This document shows positions 1-11,409 of a stretch of DNA of 64,000 bases, one piece after another; positions within the stretch are counted from its first letter, which is position 1, and each line of letters begins with the position of its first letter. The DNA comes from Anastrepha obliqua (lineage: Eukaryota; Arthropoda; Insecta; Diptera; Tephritidae): contig NC_072893.1 in the NCBI RefSeq assembly GCF_027943255.1, positions 122,263,784-122,327,783 on the forward strand, written 5' to 3'. Below the pieces are notes generated by a model that was given only the letters and a program-made list of their open reading frames with translations, searched no databases and was not told where the DNA came from. A program made the position numbers and the translations under genes.

Positions 1-2290
1 GTTCTACAGCTAACTTTACAGGGCGACACAAGGGAGAGGGCACTCGAAGACAACAGAGGCATATTTTCAGGAGCCACAAAGTATGCAAACGAAAGCTTTA
101 TAGGAGAAAACTATTTGCATAAACTGAATATATGTAGTAAAAGCTCAGCCGAATGGAAGGCGGGAGTAGCATACAACCGAGCATGAGATGAATCATGAAG
201 GCGGCCCTCAAAAAATTTTGGTGAAAAGAGTTAATATAAGGGGCCATGCTTGTAAATATTTATTGCACAGCTATAATGCAACATGCATGCAAAAGTTTAA
301 GCAAAATTTTAGTATCTACGCTAATAGTCAATTTGCTGCAAACGAGCTTGAGGATTGATACACTTGGCAAAGCAAGTGTGCAGCTCGAATGTAAGTGTAG
401 TGAGCTACTCAGGAGGCTAACAAGTATGCGGGGCTCTAGAAGAGCCACAGGCAGCATAGCAATGCCCAGCTAGTGGAGGACAAGAATAGTCAGTCAGCCT
501 GCATTGTAGGAAAAGTGCAGTAGGCGCACACAAACACACACACAAGCTCGCAGGCAATTGAGCTGCCTTCGCCTGCGCATATGCAACATACAACGACTGT
601 GCTCATAGACAAATACCACACAATGCCACTTCAATGCTGTAATGTCTAGCTACTAGTGTTTTTAGAAAATAGTTAGATATCTAGTATCCGGCTACAACAC
701 CACCTGCTGTCTGTGCAAGCCAACAAATCGAAATTTGCGGATATCTAACCTGAACATCCTGCCTGTGTCTGCAAGTGTCTGTGCTTGAACTTTTTGCTAT
801 ACATTTCTTGCATTTCTCACTTCTTTCTTTATAGCATCCGACTTGTTCTATTTCATTTGCATCTCTCGCTCACCACTCTCACCTAGTATAGTATTTAGAG
901 GCGAAAACCGTTAGCCAACGTATTTAAAATCACTTCGTATGCAGTGCACGTGTGTGCACATGTGGCACGCGTTGCAAGCAATTGAACTGCAAAAAATTTT
1001 CCATTTCGATTTCTTGTGCAAATACGCGTGTGTCTCTCAACGTTGCTGCAGAGTTGTGTGGAAAAAATTCGAAAAGAATTGTTAGTGATTTTTTGTCGGC
1101 CATTTCAATCTGTCGTGATCAGACTATGAAGTTGCCATATTGGTATGCGTGCCACTGACACAAAAGAACTAAATAAAATGAGCAAAAAAATTAGAATGCA
1201 TTCGACCTGCGTGTACCTGAGTCCACCTGCTGTTCGTATATACTGATACAGCAGCATTTTTTACTTTGAAAATTGGCAATTTTTTTTCAGCCTTTTCGTT
1301 TTATTTCATTTTTGAATATCTTCCATTTCCAGTTCTTGCACTTTTTCAGCTTTCTCTATTTGCTGCAACTTTGCTCTGCTTGCTTTGGTAATTTTTGCGA
1401 CTTGTTTGCCTTCTAATTTTTCTTGCGGTTTGTTCCTCGTTATTGCGGTCGCACACTCTTGCAGTGCGCCCCTCTAATGCCGCTTGCTTGCTGGCATTTA
1501 CTTCTCATTGCTAATAATCGCTCACATTTTGTATCGACTGTGCACAAAGGAAAGGAGTTTTCCGGCAATTACGATTAGTAAATATCAATTCCTCAATTTG
1601 TTTTTTGTTTCTTTTTATATCCAGCGTGTGAATAGTCTTCGTGGCTTTTTTCTTTTTGTTATTTTGTTTTTTGTTCACTTTCTCAATCCTTTCAATAGCC
1701 TCAATAGCGATGCAATTCCGCTTAATACTCCTTGGCATTGTGCAAAGCATAATTGATAGTTCAATGAGTTCTTTTTAGATCGCCTTTTGATTAGTTGCGC
1801 ACTTGGAAAGCTTCTGTGTCTTCCTGGTAAATTTGCGGACATTTCTTTGCTCTGTTGCCTGGCTCTGCTAGGACTCAGCCCATTATCTTTAATTCAAAAA
1901 TTCCGTATTTATTGTACAATCTAGGATGTTTGCCATTGCCTGCCGAGTGGCGACCGCTGTTAGAAAAAACTTTCTACCATTTGCTGTTTCATACGCCAGG
2001 ATTCCAACCTATGTTAGTCCCGCTCAGCGGCCTAATGGTATAGTAGACTATAATTGGACTAGAGATTTCTTTTCAGCAGTGTCTTACTCGCAAAATATCT
2101 TCTTAGACTCTAGCAGATTCCATTTTTTCTTACAGAAGAATATACTAGACTTTTTTTGCAGCAGAAGATGATGAAGAGATGACACCATAGACTGTTGTTG
2201 TTGTTATTGTTATTGAAGTGGTTGAGTATTTCTACTGAAATAATCCTAATTAGCGACTAGCACCGTTTTACTACCACTGTCTTCGTGTGA
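1..2290. other. AT-rich non-coding stretch, nothing recognised
   Basis: Only short open frames occur on either strand, and none shows a domain, signal or codon pattern that I recognise. There are short microsatellite-like CA runs near 530-545. The right end (2185-2215, GTT/ATT-rich) may belong to the 3' flank of the minus-strand retroelement that follows, but this is not certain. Confidence 0.5.
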
Positions 2291-2301
2291 TGATGTCTTG
2301 T

Positions 2302-3335
2302 TTTTTTTTTTTTGCTTCTTAGTCAGATCCCTTTAGTGAGATCCAAGTATGTCACCAAATTCTTTATCTCGATGTCTGAGACCTCATTAATTTGCTGTAA
2401 GAAAGGCTTACCGGAAGAGCGAAGTCGTGTCCGAGCTAGCCCTGGACATTCACATAGGTAGTGGAAAAGACTTTCCTTCACCCCTTCCGCTTGACAGCTT
2501 CTGCAGATGACATTGAAGGGGGGGCTGAGTCTAGCTGCATGATCCTCTACCTTCCTGAAAGGGTTGCAGTGATGCGTGAAATGTTTGGTCGAGAATATCC
2601 TAACAGGTGATTCGTCATTTTGCATCTTGTACGAGGGCCATGTGTTTTTGTTGTAATATTAATTGCTTCCACCTTCTTTCGGCTAAAGTATATAATGTGG
2701 AGCAATGGATGCTTTCATTGTGTTGAGTGGAGTGAAGACTGCCACCGCCTCTGCAATGTCTAGTGTCGAACCTTTTCTTACTAGCTCATCCGCTATCTCA
2801 TTACCCCGTATGTTCCTATGACCGGGAATCCATATCAGAGTAATTTCAAGCCAATGACTAAGCAATTCTAGTTCCTCTCTACATTGTAACACTAGTTTGG
2901 ATAAAATGGGGTTGGAGTCTAAGGCCTTGATAGCTGCTTGACTGTCTGAAAAGATAGCTACTCTCGCACCAACTTCCTTGCGAAGTTTTAGTGATTTGCA
3001 TGCTTCTATGATCGCTAAAAGTTCTGCCTGGAACACGCTGGCATAGTCAGGAAGTCGAATTGACTGAGATAGGTTGAGCGGCTCCGAATGGAAGCCAGCT
3101 CCCACACCACAGTTCATCTTAGAACGGTCTGTGTAGATTTCAATATCGTATCTTCCAATCACCTTCCCTTTGCCCCATTCGGCTCACGGTGGAAAACGTA
3201 TCGTTAAGTCTTTCGTGAAGTTAAGGTCAGGGACTGTGTAGTCTGATCTGCCTGTGAGCAGCGAGAGACCTTGTTGTCCAGCTTCCATCAATGCCATACT
3301 CAGTTTGAAAAGAATCTCGGTAGAAGTTCTTGATT
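2302..3335 (-). pseudogene. non-LTR retrotransposon 3' remnant: RNase H plus C-terminal zinc knuckle
   Basis: On the minus strand the first part (3335 to 2683) encodes an RNase H domain of the kind fused to I/R1-type retrotransposon polymerases. It shows a first-strand IYTDRSK motif (TDGSK is usual, so G is replaced by R), FQAELLAI with the catalytic Glu, FSDSQAA with the second Asp, then LIWIPGHRNIRGNEIADEL. The RNase H reading frame continues upstream to about 3330 through one in-frame TGA near 3182. Around 2630-2690 the frame shifts, and a second piece (2625-2323) carries the C-terminal knuckle CRSC...HYLCECPGL. A T run at 2302-2313 just after the stop may be the poly(A) tail. No RT or endonuclease remains, so the copy is truncated and dead. 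RNase H removes RNA from RNA-DNA hybrids during retrotransposition; the knuckle probably binds nucleic acid. Confidence 0.85.
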
Positions 3336-3688
3336 AGGATAACCAAAAAAAAAATTTTTTTTATACACCCTAAATTTATTCTATGGCTAAAAAAATTAAT
3401 CACCTATATTTTTACTTCGTTTAATATTTTTCGTGCCACCAATGCTTTGAAAATTCCATTAAATTTGCATAAGACAAAATTTTACAGATATTATTTCATG
3501 AAGCAAAAAGAACAAAAAAAAAATATAAAATACTATCGTCTTTGGTTTTTTTTCTTACATTTTTTTTTGTGTGTCCTCTGGCTCAATATAAAAAAATAGT
3601 TTTTTGTTTAATTAAGGGTAGAGTATCATTTTTTTGACGTTGACGAAGGGAAATTCTAATCTGGATCCCCCATCCAATCAAAAAGTTC

Positions 3689-3904
3689 GTGCGCGGCTCC
3701 AGACGGGTAACAGATGGCCATGTTTCGCTATACAGGGCTCTGGGTGCCTCGTTACGTTCAAAGCGAACGAAGCTGAAACTCTATAAAGCCGTAATTAGGC
3801 TTAGCGTTCCTTATGCTTCTGAAGCCAGAGAGTTGCGTAAGTCGGTCGAAATAAATCTAACCCAGACACTTGATGATGATTGGAGTACTGCTCTCCAACT
3901 TTAA
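3689..3904 (+). pseudogene. short reverse-transcriptase C-terminal scrap (non-LTR)
   Basis: The frame contains SLRSKRTKLKLYKAVIRLSVPYASEAREL. This matches the pattern 'K..LYK.vIRPvltYgsEaW.L' seen just after the polymerase core in many non-LTR reverse transcriptases. Only about 50 residues are recognisable and the flanks are unrelated AT-rich sequence, so it is a short fossil. The family cannot be assigned. It could also be a piece of the same lineage as the RT tail at 48.0-48.5 kb, which has the same motif in a better state (LTLHKALIMPVLPCGTEAWTL). Confidence 0.6.
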
Positions 3905-4284
3905 AATGCTTAGTATCAGTCCGCATGAATACATTTTCTCAAATTTTTCTTACAACTATTAAATTAAAAAAAAAAAAAAACGGAGGATTTCTTTAAAAAA
4001 AAATTGTTGTTTCTGTGCATGTTCGCTGTGTGCCAAGCTCCTCTAATCTGGATAAGTGGAAATAAGCAGGCAAAGCAAAGATGAAAAATGTAAGCTTTCT
4101 GATTTCTATAACTGCTGGGTGAAACAAGGTTAAATAGTTTATAAGTAAAATATCTTTGCAGAATTATAGAGCCATAGACTATACTAATCTTAGCACTTCT
4201 CTGACCAAATCTCTTAAAAAAATGTAAGTAAAATAGATTACTTCTTTTGAACAAAGAATAATTGAGTTATTGACGGGTTAATTT

Positions 4285-5131
4285 GTAGAATGCCAGGTGG
4301 AAACATTTATCCGATGAAGAACGTGGTCTGATTAAAGGGCAAAGAAATACCATCAGCAACTTTCTTAAAAATCCAGAAACATATAGTCAACTCAAACGAA
4401 GCGGGAGGCCAACTAACATCGAAAAATTCGTCGTCTGACTGCTCAAAAAGAAATGTCTTGTAAGGAAATCAAATACCATGTAAGTCTTAAGGTCACCGAT
4501 AGACGAATACATCAAATTTTGGATGAGGATGGTACACTTAAATATTGTTTGCGGGAGCCGGTACCAAGACTATTAGCACGCCACATTAAGGCTCGTTTAG
4601 CACTTGCCGCAAAATATAAATTTTAGACTAACGAATTCCGAAACTTAGATAGTCCAAATGGTTGCCAGAAATATTGGCGGGACCTTAGGCAACCACAGCA
4701 AACACGCCGGGGAGCGGATCTTTCATGATTTGGGCCCTTTCCGGACATGGTGGAATGTTTCCAATTTGTTTTATTCCGGCAAGAACCAACGCAGAATTCT
4801 ATCTTGAAATATTAGAGGATGTTCTCATTGACTTTGCGAGAAACATATACAAAGACGACTGGGTTTTCCAGCAAGATAACGCCCCAATCCATACGGTTCG
4901 TTTAACTAAAGCCTTCCTATCGTCAAGAAAAATTTCAGTTCTGGATTGACCAGCACTAAGTCCCGATTTAGACACAATTGAGGAACTATGGAGAATATTG
5001 TCAGCCCGCATTTATAATAATGGTTGGCAGTTTGAGACAATTAAAGACCTGAAAGGTGCTTTAGTGGAAGAGTGGGAAAAAATAGGTGATTCTACTCTTC
5101 AAATCTTCGCAGACTCTATGTCTAACGAATA
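4285..5131 (+). pseudogene. Tc1-like transposase relic (DD34E)
   Basis: A decayed transposase can be followed over about 280 codons with several frame changes. The N-terminal helix-turn-helix part reads LSDEERGLIKGQRNT and continues to the GRP(T) linker near 4400. It is followed by the second DNA-binding part (EISCKEIKYHV-like, then TDRRIHQIL), a DSPNG..YWRDLR stretch, SFMIWALSG, and the catalytic core VFQQDNAPIHT and PDLDTIEELW. Counting from the Asp of QQDN to the Glu of TIEE gives 34 intervening residues, which is the Tc1 DD34E signature. The first catalytic Asp region is degraded (TNEF where a SDE-type motif is usual), and there is an in-frame TGA near 4948 in place of a Trp. It ends at a TAA near 5131. 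I could not pick out terminal inverted repeats. Confidence 0.85.
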
Positions 5132-7761
5132 AATGATGTCCTTTCTCAAAATGGAAAACATATTAATTATTACAAAATCGAAAGTTATAGAAATGTTGAA
5201 AGAAAGTGTACAAAAAGGCATGTGCATTGGCATTTCAATGAAGTGATTTTAATTTCTTTTTTAATTTAATAAGTTTAGTCAATTTGAATTTTTGTTGTAT
5301 AATTTTTCGTTCCTATTTTTCCTAGATATGTATTAAAACTATTGGTTGAACCTTTCTCCTGCTTCTTTACAGTTTTTCATCTGAAAATACTCTTGCACAT
5401 ATATTTATTTCTGTGAGATACTTTGCCTCTAATTTCGGTGCTCCATTTCTTTTTGCTTTTTCTCAGATTGAGGCAAAATTCTTCAATCAATCTGTCTCTG
5501 ATGCGACTTCCGTGCCGAAAATATTGGGGCTCTCTCTAAGTGAACCATGATTGAGTGCCGTGGCTGTCTTCCTAGATTTGGTTTTATGTAAAAAATGTTA
5601 GAGCAGTACTCAGCACCTCACTAATCAGCAAACAGAGACTTGCATTTTATTCAATAATATTTTTCTTGCTCACAAAAAGCAAATTTTGTCAACAACCCAA
5701 AAGTGTTTTAAAAGCAAATTCCAAGAATCAAATAGGGAAGAAATTTTAAATTACATTTTAACATATTTTATGGGTAAGCCGCCATCAAAAATTGTATACC
5801 CAACAACAACAAAAAAGAGATAGTTTAGAATGCATAGCTTATCAGCGAAACGAGAGTCGAGCGATTTTGCATATCAACGTTGCTGCGAACAGTAAATAGC
5901 TGTGAAAGACTAAGCGATGACTTTCATGCAGCAACTCGCTGTCATTGCCTTCCGGGGGCTACATAAAACAAGGCATTACATGGCATGGTTCACGATGATG
6001 ATGACACTATTTCAATATTATCATAATAGATAAGGCAAGCGCGCAGTATTTCTTACTCATCAACGCAATAATAATAAATGCAAAGAAGACAAGCAGAGAG
6101 CAGAGCAAATAAGAGTGAAAGGTAGAAGTGGAGGTAGATGTAGAGGGAGATGTAGATGGAGAGGTTTAAGGAGATGTCCAGGGAAAGCAAGAGTAAGGGG
6201 GTGTGTAGTCCAAATGAGATTTGCATATTGCAGGAAAACAAGTAATACGAGTTCTACAACTTGAATAGTAGCGGGCAGACTGGCCAAGAGAGTGCGAGAT
6301 AAAAGGATGCTGCTGACAGAATGATAGAGTGCTCACTATTGCTTGTCTAGCTAAACGCTCAAGCACATTGGCCTCCAGAATGGACGCCAATGGCCCAGCA
6401 TATCTAAGAACAGCAAGCGTTGGAAGATTTGCCCATGTGGTTGGGTATAGAGTTTCTTGCAACTGACTCACAGACGGTTGGCTGCTGACTATCGCTACCT
6501 TGCGGTCAGACAGCTTCACTAGCTGTGCACTGGGTCATCTCTCACACAACTGAATGTCTGCTTGCCATTGCAAGTGCGCCAAAAATGGTAGTAGCGCCTA
6601 GACTAATGCGTAAGTGGCCACAACAAATTTTTTTTACACCGCTGCGTAGTTGTATCTACTTTGGGATAGAGAAACTTAATTAAAATTTTTATTACACATT
6701 TTCGTTTATGTGCGTTTCGTGTCGATTTTTGTGCGCACAGTCTGCCACAGCCTCCTATAAGAGTACTGGCTTATCATTCCTACTACAATTTTCTGTTTTT
6801 TTTTTTGTTTTCAAGGTTGAGAGATGTAGAGTGGCCGCACGAAACTTGTATTCCATCTGCACAAATATAAGAAACTTCAACACTCATTTGAGGTATTGAA
6901 GTTTTTTCCTTATTCTGTGGCAGCCAGGCGCCTACACTACGGGACTGTCACTATAACTCCCGCTGTGTCTAGTTTCCGGTGCTTTCTTGAGCGCACTACT
7001 CCTATTAAATTGTTAATTTTCTCCCTCCTGCCTTCAAGTTCCTTTGCTCGTCGCCCTCATCAGCCCACAACGCTCACTCATCACCTCAGCAGCTCTTGCT
7101 TTATTGTTATTACCTCTAATGATTTGCAACATCAGCATTTATTTGGGTATTAATGGTATTTTCGTAGTTATGATGAATATTCTGCTTTTCATTTTATTTT
7201 ATTTCATTGTATTTCCTTCTTTTTCTTCTTATTCGCTCATATTCTCGTGTCACCTTCAACATCTTTTTAAGGTCCTTGGTTTTTCCCCACTTATTTTGCT
7301 TACCTACCTGCGAGGAAATTAAACAGGAAGTCCTGCTGCGCTTTTCTCTGCTTTTCCCAAAGGTTGTGTATGTGTGTGTTGGTAAACGCAACGGAAGTGT
7401 CAATGTAACTTACCGGAAATTAGATCAAAGTAAATGAGTGTGACACAGCGTTGAAAAAGTTGTCAAAAATTTTGGCTAAGAATTTTCTCAATAGGCAGCT
7501 AAATAAAGTAAAAATTCTAGCTTTAATCTTGCCTTGGTCGGTTCGAAAAGCAGATATCGCTGGTAAAGGTAATACATTTTTACCCATGTTTTTGCGCATT
7601 TTCTTGGCTTGAAACTCGCACTCCAGGGATACTGAAGTTGCTGATTTCTCAACTGAAGTCAGTTTTTCCGAATTCAAAATGGCTGATCCGAATTTCGAAA
7701 ATATTTACCGAAATCTCTCGAAACTTTAGTTTTTTTTCGGCTCACAGGTAATGAAAAGATG
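5132..7761. other. AT-rich non-coding stretch, nothing recognised
   Basis: There are no recognisable domains. The longest frame (6166-6519, minus, 117 codons) has no known motif and overlaps other frames of similar quality, so I do not call it a gene. Purine-rich GGAGATGTAGA-like imperfect repeats occur at 6120-6180. Confidence 0.45.
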
Positions 7762-8576
7762 TAGGTTAGATTAGGTTGACCTGGCTGGCTGAAAGCCATC
7801 AGATAGACCTATTGACCCTTAGTGTTACCAGATGGAGCTAGACCTTTATGTTTCTTTGCAGTAGACATCTTGTAATACGTCTGCGCCTTTTGCGAATCTA
7901 GATGAACTCTCAAGCTCTAACCCCGAGAGGCATTCTAACTTCTCATATTGTAAAGATCCTAAGCATTTTTATCGGGTTCTAGCTAACGCAGCGTTTCCCT
8001 CTCTTCCAGTTCATTGCAAAATCTGCAGCTATCGTTGTTTGTGATTTCTGTCTTGTATGCGTACGCCGCTAGCAAATTGTGGACTGTCAGTATACCTCCG
8101 ATAGTTCTTCTTTCTTTTCTATACAGCGCTAATACGAATCGGACGTATTTATCTGCGTTCTGTGTACACAAGATCTTCGCAGTTTTGCAAGTAGCTAGAT
8201 TATTCCACCTCCTATCTGTTTGTATTTTCGTGTCCGCAGCGATGTATACCGTATTTAAAGGTTCCAGTATGTCGTTTTCTTGTTCGAGTTGTCTGTTAAC
8301 AGCGCTTTTGGCAATCTCATCTACAATTTCGTTTCCTGCAATGCCCTTATGTCCGGGTACGCAATAGATATGCAACCGTTTGTCTGCGGCTAATCTCTCT
8401 ATGGCTTCCCTGCTTTTTAGAACATTTTTAGATGAAATTTCATATGAGTTTATTGCTTTTATCGCCGCTTGGCTGTGAACGTATATATTTATCTTGGCGT
8501 TGCTTGATGTCATTGCGAATGCTATTTCCGCAGCCCTACCTACAGCAAAGACTTCTGCTTGAAAGATACAGCACAC
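7762..8576 (-). pseudogene. non-LTR retrotransposon 3' remnant: RNase H, zinc knuckle and 3' UTR
   Basis: The minus-strand frame begins with CIFQAEVFAVGRAAEIAF (the catalytic Glu of RNase H). It continues with INIYVHSQAAIKAI, where His replaces the catalytic Asp of the usual SDSQAA, then IYCVPGHKGIAGNEIVDEIAK, and ends in a knuckle start CRFCNELEERETL. The reading frame then breaks, and C-terminal residues are traceable to about 7815. The downstream 3' UTR (7762-7968) is closely repeated at 55155-55366 in the same orientation, which fixes the 3' terminus of the family near 7762 (TCTAACCTAATCCAACTGG-like on the minus strand). With His for Asp and a broken knuckle it cannot be active. It may be the downstream half of the copy whose upstream half lies at 10195-10803. 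Confidence 0.85.
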
Positions 8577-9057
8577 GGTAGGCAGGAAGCATCGATAGGT
8601 TGCACAAAAATGTCGACAAAAACTGCAAGCTGGGTTGTATTTGTTGATGATTATAGGTGCAAAATCCGTTGGAATTGAAATCCTACCTGCTCCTTTTCAA
8701 AAGTTATTCATATTTTTATATTTCATGTTGGGACAATTTGGAATAAATATCAAAAGTTATTTTCTAAATAGATATATAAAAGTGTTGTATACTCAATACA
8801 TGGTATATAATACGTATATCAATATTATGTAGCTATATTATATATAATAGTTACGATAAATGCCGCTAGGTGGCAGAGGGCAGTCGAGTGCTTCCCGAAA
8901 TAAAAAAGTACAGTTTAAACTATTAATATTAGTGTTTTCTGGCAAATGTATTTTCTAATATAGTTTTAGAAATTCTTATATGAGAAGATTAATTAATAAT
9001 GAATAGTCAGCTGAATAGTCGGGTGAATAGTCAGCATCCGCTTTATAAATACGATCA
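8577..9057. other. 5' part of an inserted block upstream of the Cys-rich gene
   Basis: This is the left part of the segment lying between the two retroelement halves at 8576 and 10195. It is very AT-rich, with no domain. Left-end sequence (8580-8705) is of more even composition and could still belong partly to the retroelement. The 8910-9060 part directly precedes the open frame of the Cys-rich gene and contains short TATA-like runs (8815-8850), but I cannot assign a promoter. Confidence 0.35.
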
Positions 9058-10185
9058 TGATTTTAGAAAATGAAGAAAATCGCACAAAAGTATGTGCTCT
9101 TTGTGGGAAAAAATTATTTTCCAAAATAAACCTTCCCATCATTTCTTGCTATCTGAAAAACATATTGAAGTTATAAAAAAGCACATTAATGGTGAATTTA
9201 ATATTTATAATAGTAAATTCCCAAAAAGTTTATGTAGCTCTTGCCGACTAACTATAAATGAATATGGAAATGATATTTTCAAAAGACCTTGTCCAACTAT
9301 GCCCAATTACGAGGATCTTAAATTATCAAAAGAAACAAGAACGATGGGTTGTAATTGTTACATCTGTCTAACAGCACGAGTTACGAGTCATAAAAAACAA
9401 AAAAAAGGTAGAGGTCAAATTCGGGATTTCTTTACAAATATTGACGTAAACAAGTGTTTTGATGATATTTGGCAACAAAAAGATTTACTTTCTAAAAATG
9501 AGGCAAAGGCAACTAAACCGAGAACTTCTACTGAGTTATGTAACAGTTGTTTTCAACAAATAGGTAAAGGCATATCACATTCTTACAGAGGTCCTTCTAC
9601 TTCTAATGCTCGTAAGAATGTTTTGAATATAGTACAAAAGTTACCCGAGAAACAGCAGAACCAAATAATAACTAAAATTTTGAAAAAAAAAATATCCAAC
9701 AATGATAACGAAGATAAAGATGAGTCGTGTTAAATACTCTGGGATCGAAGGTTCGGGTAACTGTTATTAAAAAAAAAGAAAACGAATTAAGATTTTCTGC
9801 CGAAAGATTTGACAATTTCCAAGCTAATACTGGATCGTCTACAAATGATATGAAAAAATTGGCTAACTTCATTCGTAGTTCTGCTGGTAGAAACTCAGTT
9901 CCCAAGAATTACAATCAACATTTGTATGAAAAATCTAATATCCTGGAATACATTTATAAAGAAGGTTTCTACGAATTCGAAATATCACAAGATGGTATTA
10001 AACAGAGACCAGTTGTGTGTGCTACTGCATCAGAACTCGTAGACTTTGTCTTTGAAAATCGAAACATTGAACATATTGAACAACCGAAAATAAAAGTAAT
10101 GCCAGATGGAGGACAAGATTTCTTCAAAGTTTCTTTTTCAATATCAATTCCAGAAGACGACTTGAAAGAAAATAACTTGAAATGA
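9058..10185 (+). pseudogene. Cys-rich (CxxC-cluster) protein of unknown family, broken by two frameshifts
   Basis: I do not recognise this with a name. A start ATG at 9058 opens a frame reading into VCALCGKK. A one-base change in the A run near 9108-9112 shifts the frame to IIFQNKPSHHFLL, which stays open to 9733. A second frame change near 9725-9735 joins to LNTLGSKVRVTV and runs to a TGA at 10183-10185. The composite is about 370 residues. Visible features are CxxC (VCALC), CxxC (LCSSC), CxCxxC (GCNCYIC), CxxC followed by a His about ten residues later (LCNSC...GKGISHSY), then a Lys/Asn-rich linker and a mixed alpha/beta C-terminal part ending near PEDDLKENNLK. Four Cys clusters suggest zinc binding. 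From memory, similar multi-copy proteins occur in repeat-rich animal genomes, which hints at a mobile-element protein of which this is only the N-terminal portion. The function is unknown. Confidence 0.6.
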
Positions 10186-10194
10186 ATGCTAGCA

Positions 10195-10803
10195 GTGGTC
10201 AAGAAGCTTAAATGGCTGTCTGATGCCTAGCTCTGCACAATAGATCCCTGTCCCTACTCCGTCTAACATTTTCGAGCCATCAGTAAATATATTAAGAGTA
10301 TTTGGGTTAGGTTTCATTCCTCTTTTCCATCCCTCTTCTTCTATGATATTTTTGTTCGAAATTCTTCACCCAATTGCATTTCGGAGTCATATAGTCCGTT
10401 TGGACCCTATAACTCATGACTATTGGGCTACGTCCGAATGTTTCACAGGTAAATTTGCCTGTCGCGCTGAGTCTTAGCTGCTAGACATTCCGCCGCATTA
10501 TCAATCAGTGACAAGTTGAGTATTCTTTCAAGCGCTGCCGTTGGAGTAGTTCTCAATGAACCTGTTGTGCAGAGTGCACCAAGACGTTGAATACTTTCCA
10601 TAGGCTTTTTATATGTCGGTTTTCTTAGCGCAGTCCACCACACCAGAGCACCGTATAGTAATATTGGCTTTACTATAGCTGAGTAGCACTAATTATAGCA
10701 GGAGATAGACCCAATGTAATGTACGAGTATAGTGCGTTGCGGGCCTTTTTCTTCCTCTCTAATATATTGTACTTCCATGATAGTTTACTATCCAAAATTG
10801 AAA
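10195..10803 (-). pseudogene. non-LTR retrotransposon remnant: RT C-terminus and start of RNase H
   Basis: The minus strand reads ILDSKLSWKYNILERKKKA, then ALYSYITLGLSPAII, a YGALVWW(T) motif, and IQRLGALCTTGSLRTTPTAALE. This is the thumb/connection region of I- or R1-type reverse transcriptases. After a short broken stretch it enters NIFTDGSKMLDGVGTGIYC, the first RNase H strand with its catalytic Asp intact. It stops abruptly at about 10195 (FKLLDHC), exactly where the Cys-rich block begins. The RNase H of the copy at 8576-7762 begins just about where this one ends (CIFQAEVFAV), in the same orientation, so the two are plausibly one element split by an insertion. The 5' edge near 10803 is a truncation against unrelated AT-rich DNA. 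Confidence 0.8.
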
Positions 10804-11409
10804 TGAAAAGATGTAAGTTTTTCAAAATTGAAAAAGGTGGATCTGCCAAGTATGCAAATTTGGAAATGTAACAGCATCGTTCGAAACTCGTTACTAAGGG
10901 GGATTTTGGGATCATTGATAAGAAATCTGATGTGAATTTTTAAAAAGTCAAAATGTCAATTAGGCTAGAAAATAAGGACTCAAACGCTTTCAGGTCGGTT
11001 GTTAGGAATTTGATGTAACTTTTTCAAAATTCAAACGTATAATTCAATATGGCTATCGATTCAAAATAAAAAAATCTGTGCTGCACGAAATTTGATAATT
11101 TGGAATTTCGGAGTCGCTGGTTATGAGTCTGATTTTTATTTTGAAGGAACAGTTTAATATGGCAGAATTTTTTTCAAATTAGTGTATCCTATTTGAGTTG
11201 TTTTTTGTGGTTTATTTTTTCAAGTGCATTCGTTGAAAAAATAACGCTTAGTGAGTGCTAACTAAATATTGCTAGGGACTAGGATGTGCTTGCAAGGGAC
11301 TCTTAAGGCGTAAATGGAGTTTTTGTGTTAGAAATATATAGTTTTCTTCTCGTAAGACCTTACAAATCAAAATGCTTACAAAAAAATTGCGTTATTGTCA
11401 CAAAGTGTC
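10804..11409. other. AT-rich non-coding stretch
   Basis: There are short imperfect repeats built around TCAAAATTGAAA and CGAAATT (10800-11110), apparently degenerate relatives of the array that follows. No coding potential is recognised. Confidence 0.4.

Noticed and set aside
6166..6519. 117-codon minus-strand frame
   Set aside because: No motif and overlapping alternative frames. No evidence of a gene.
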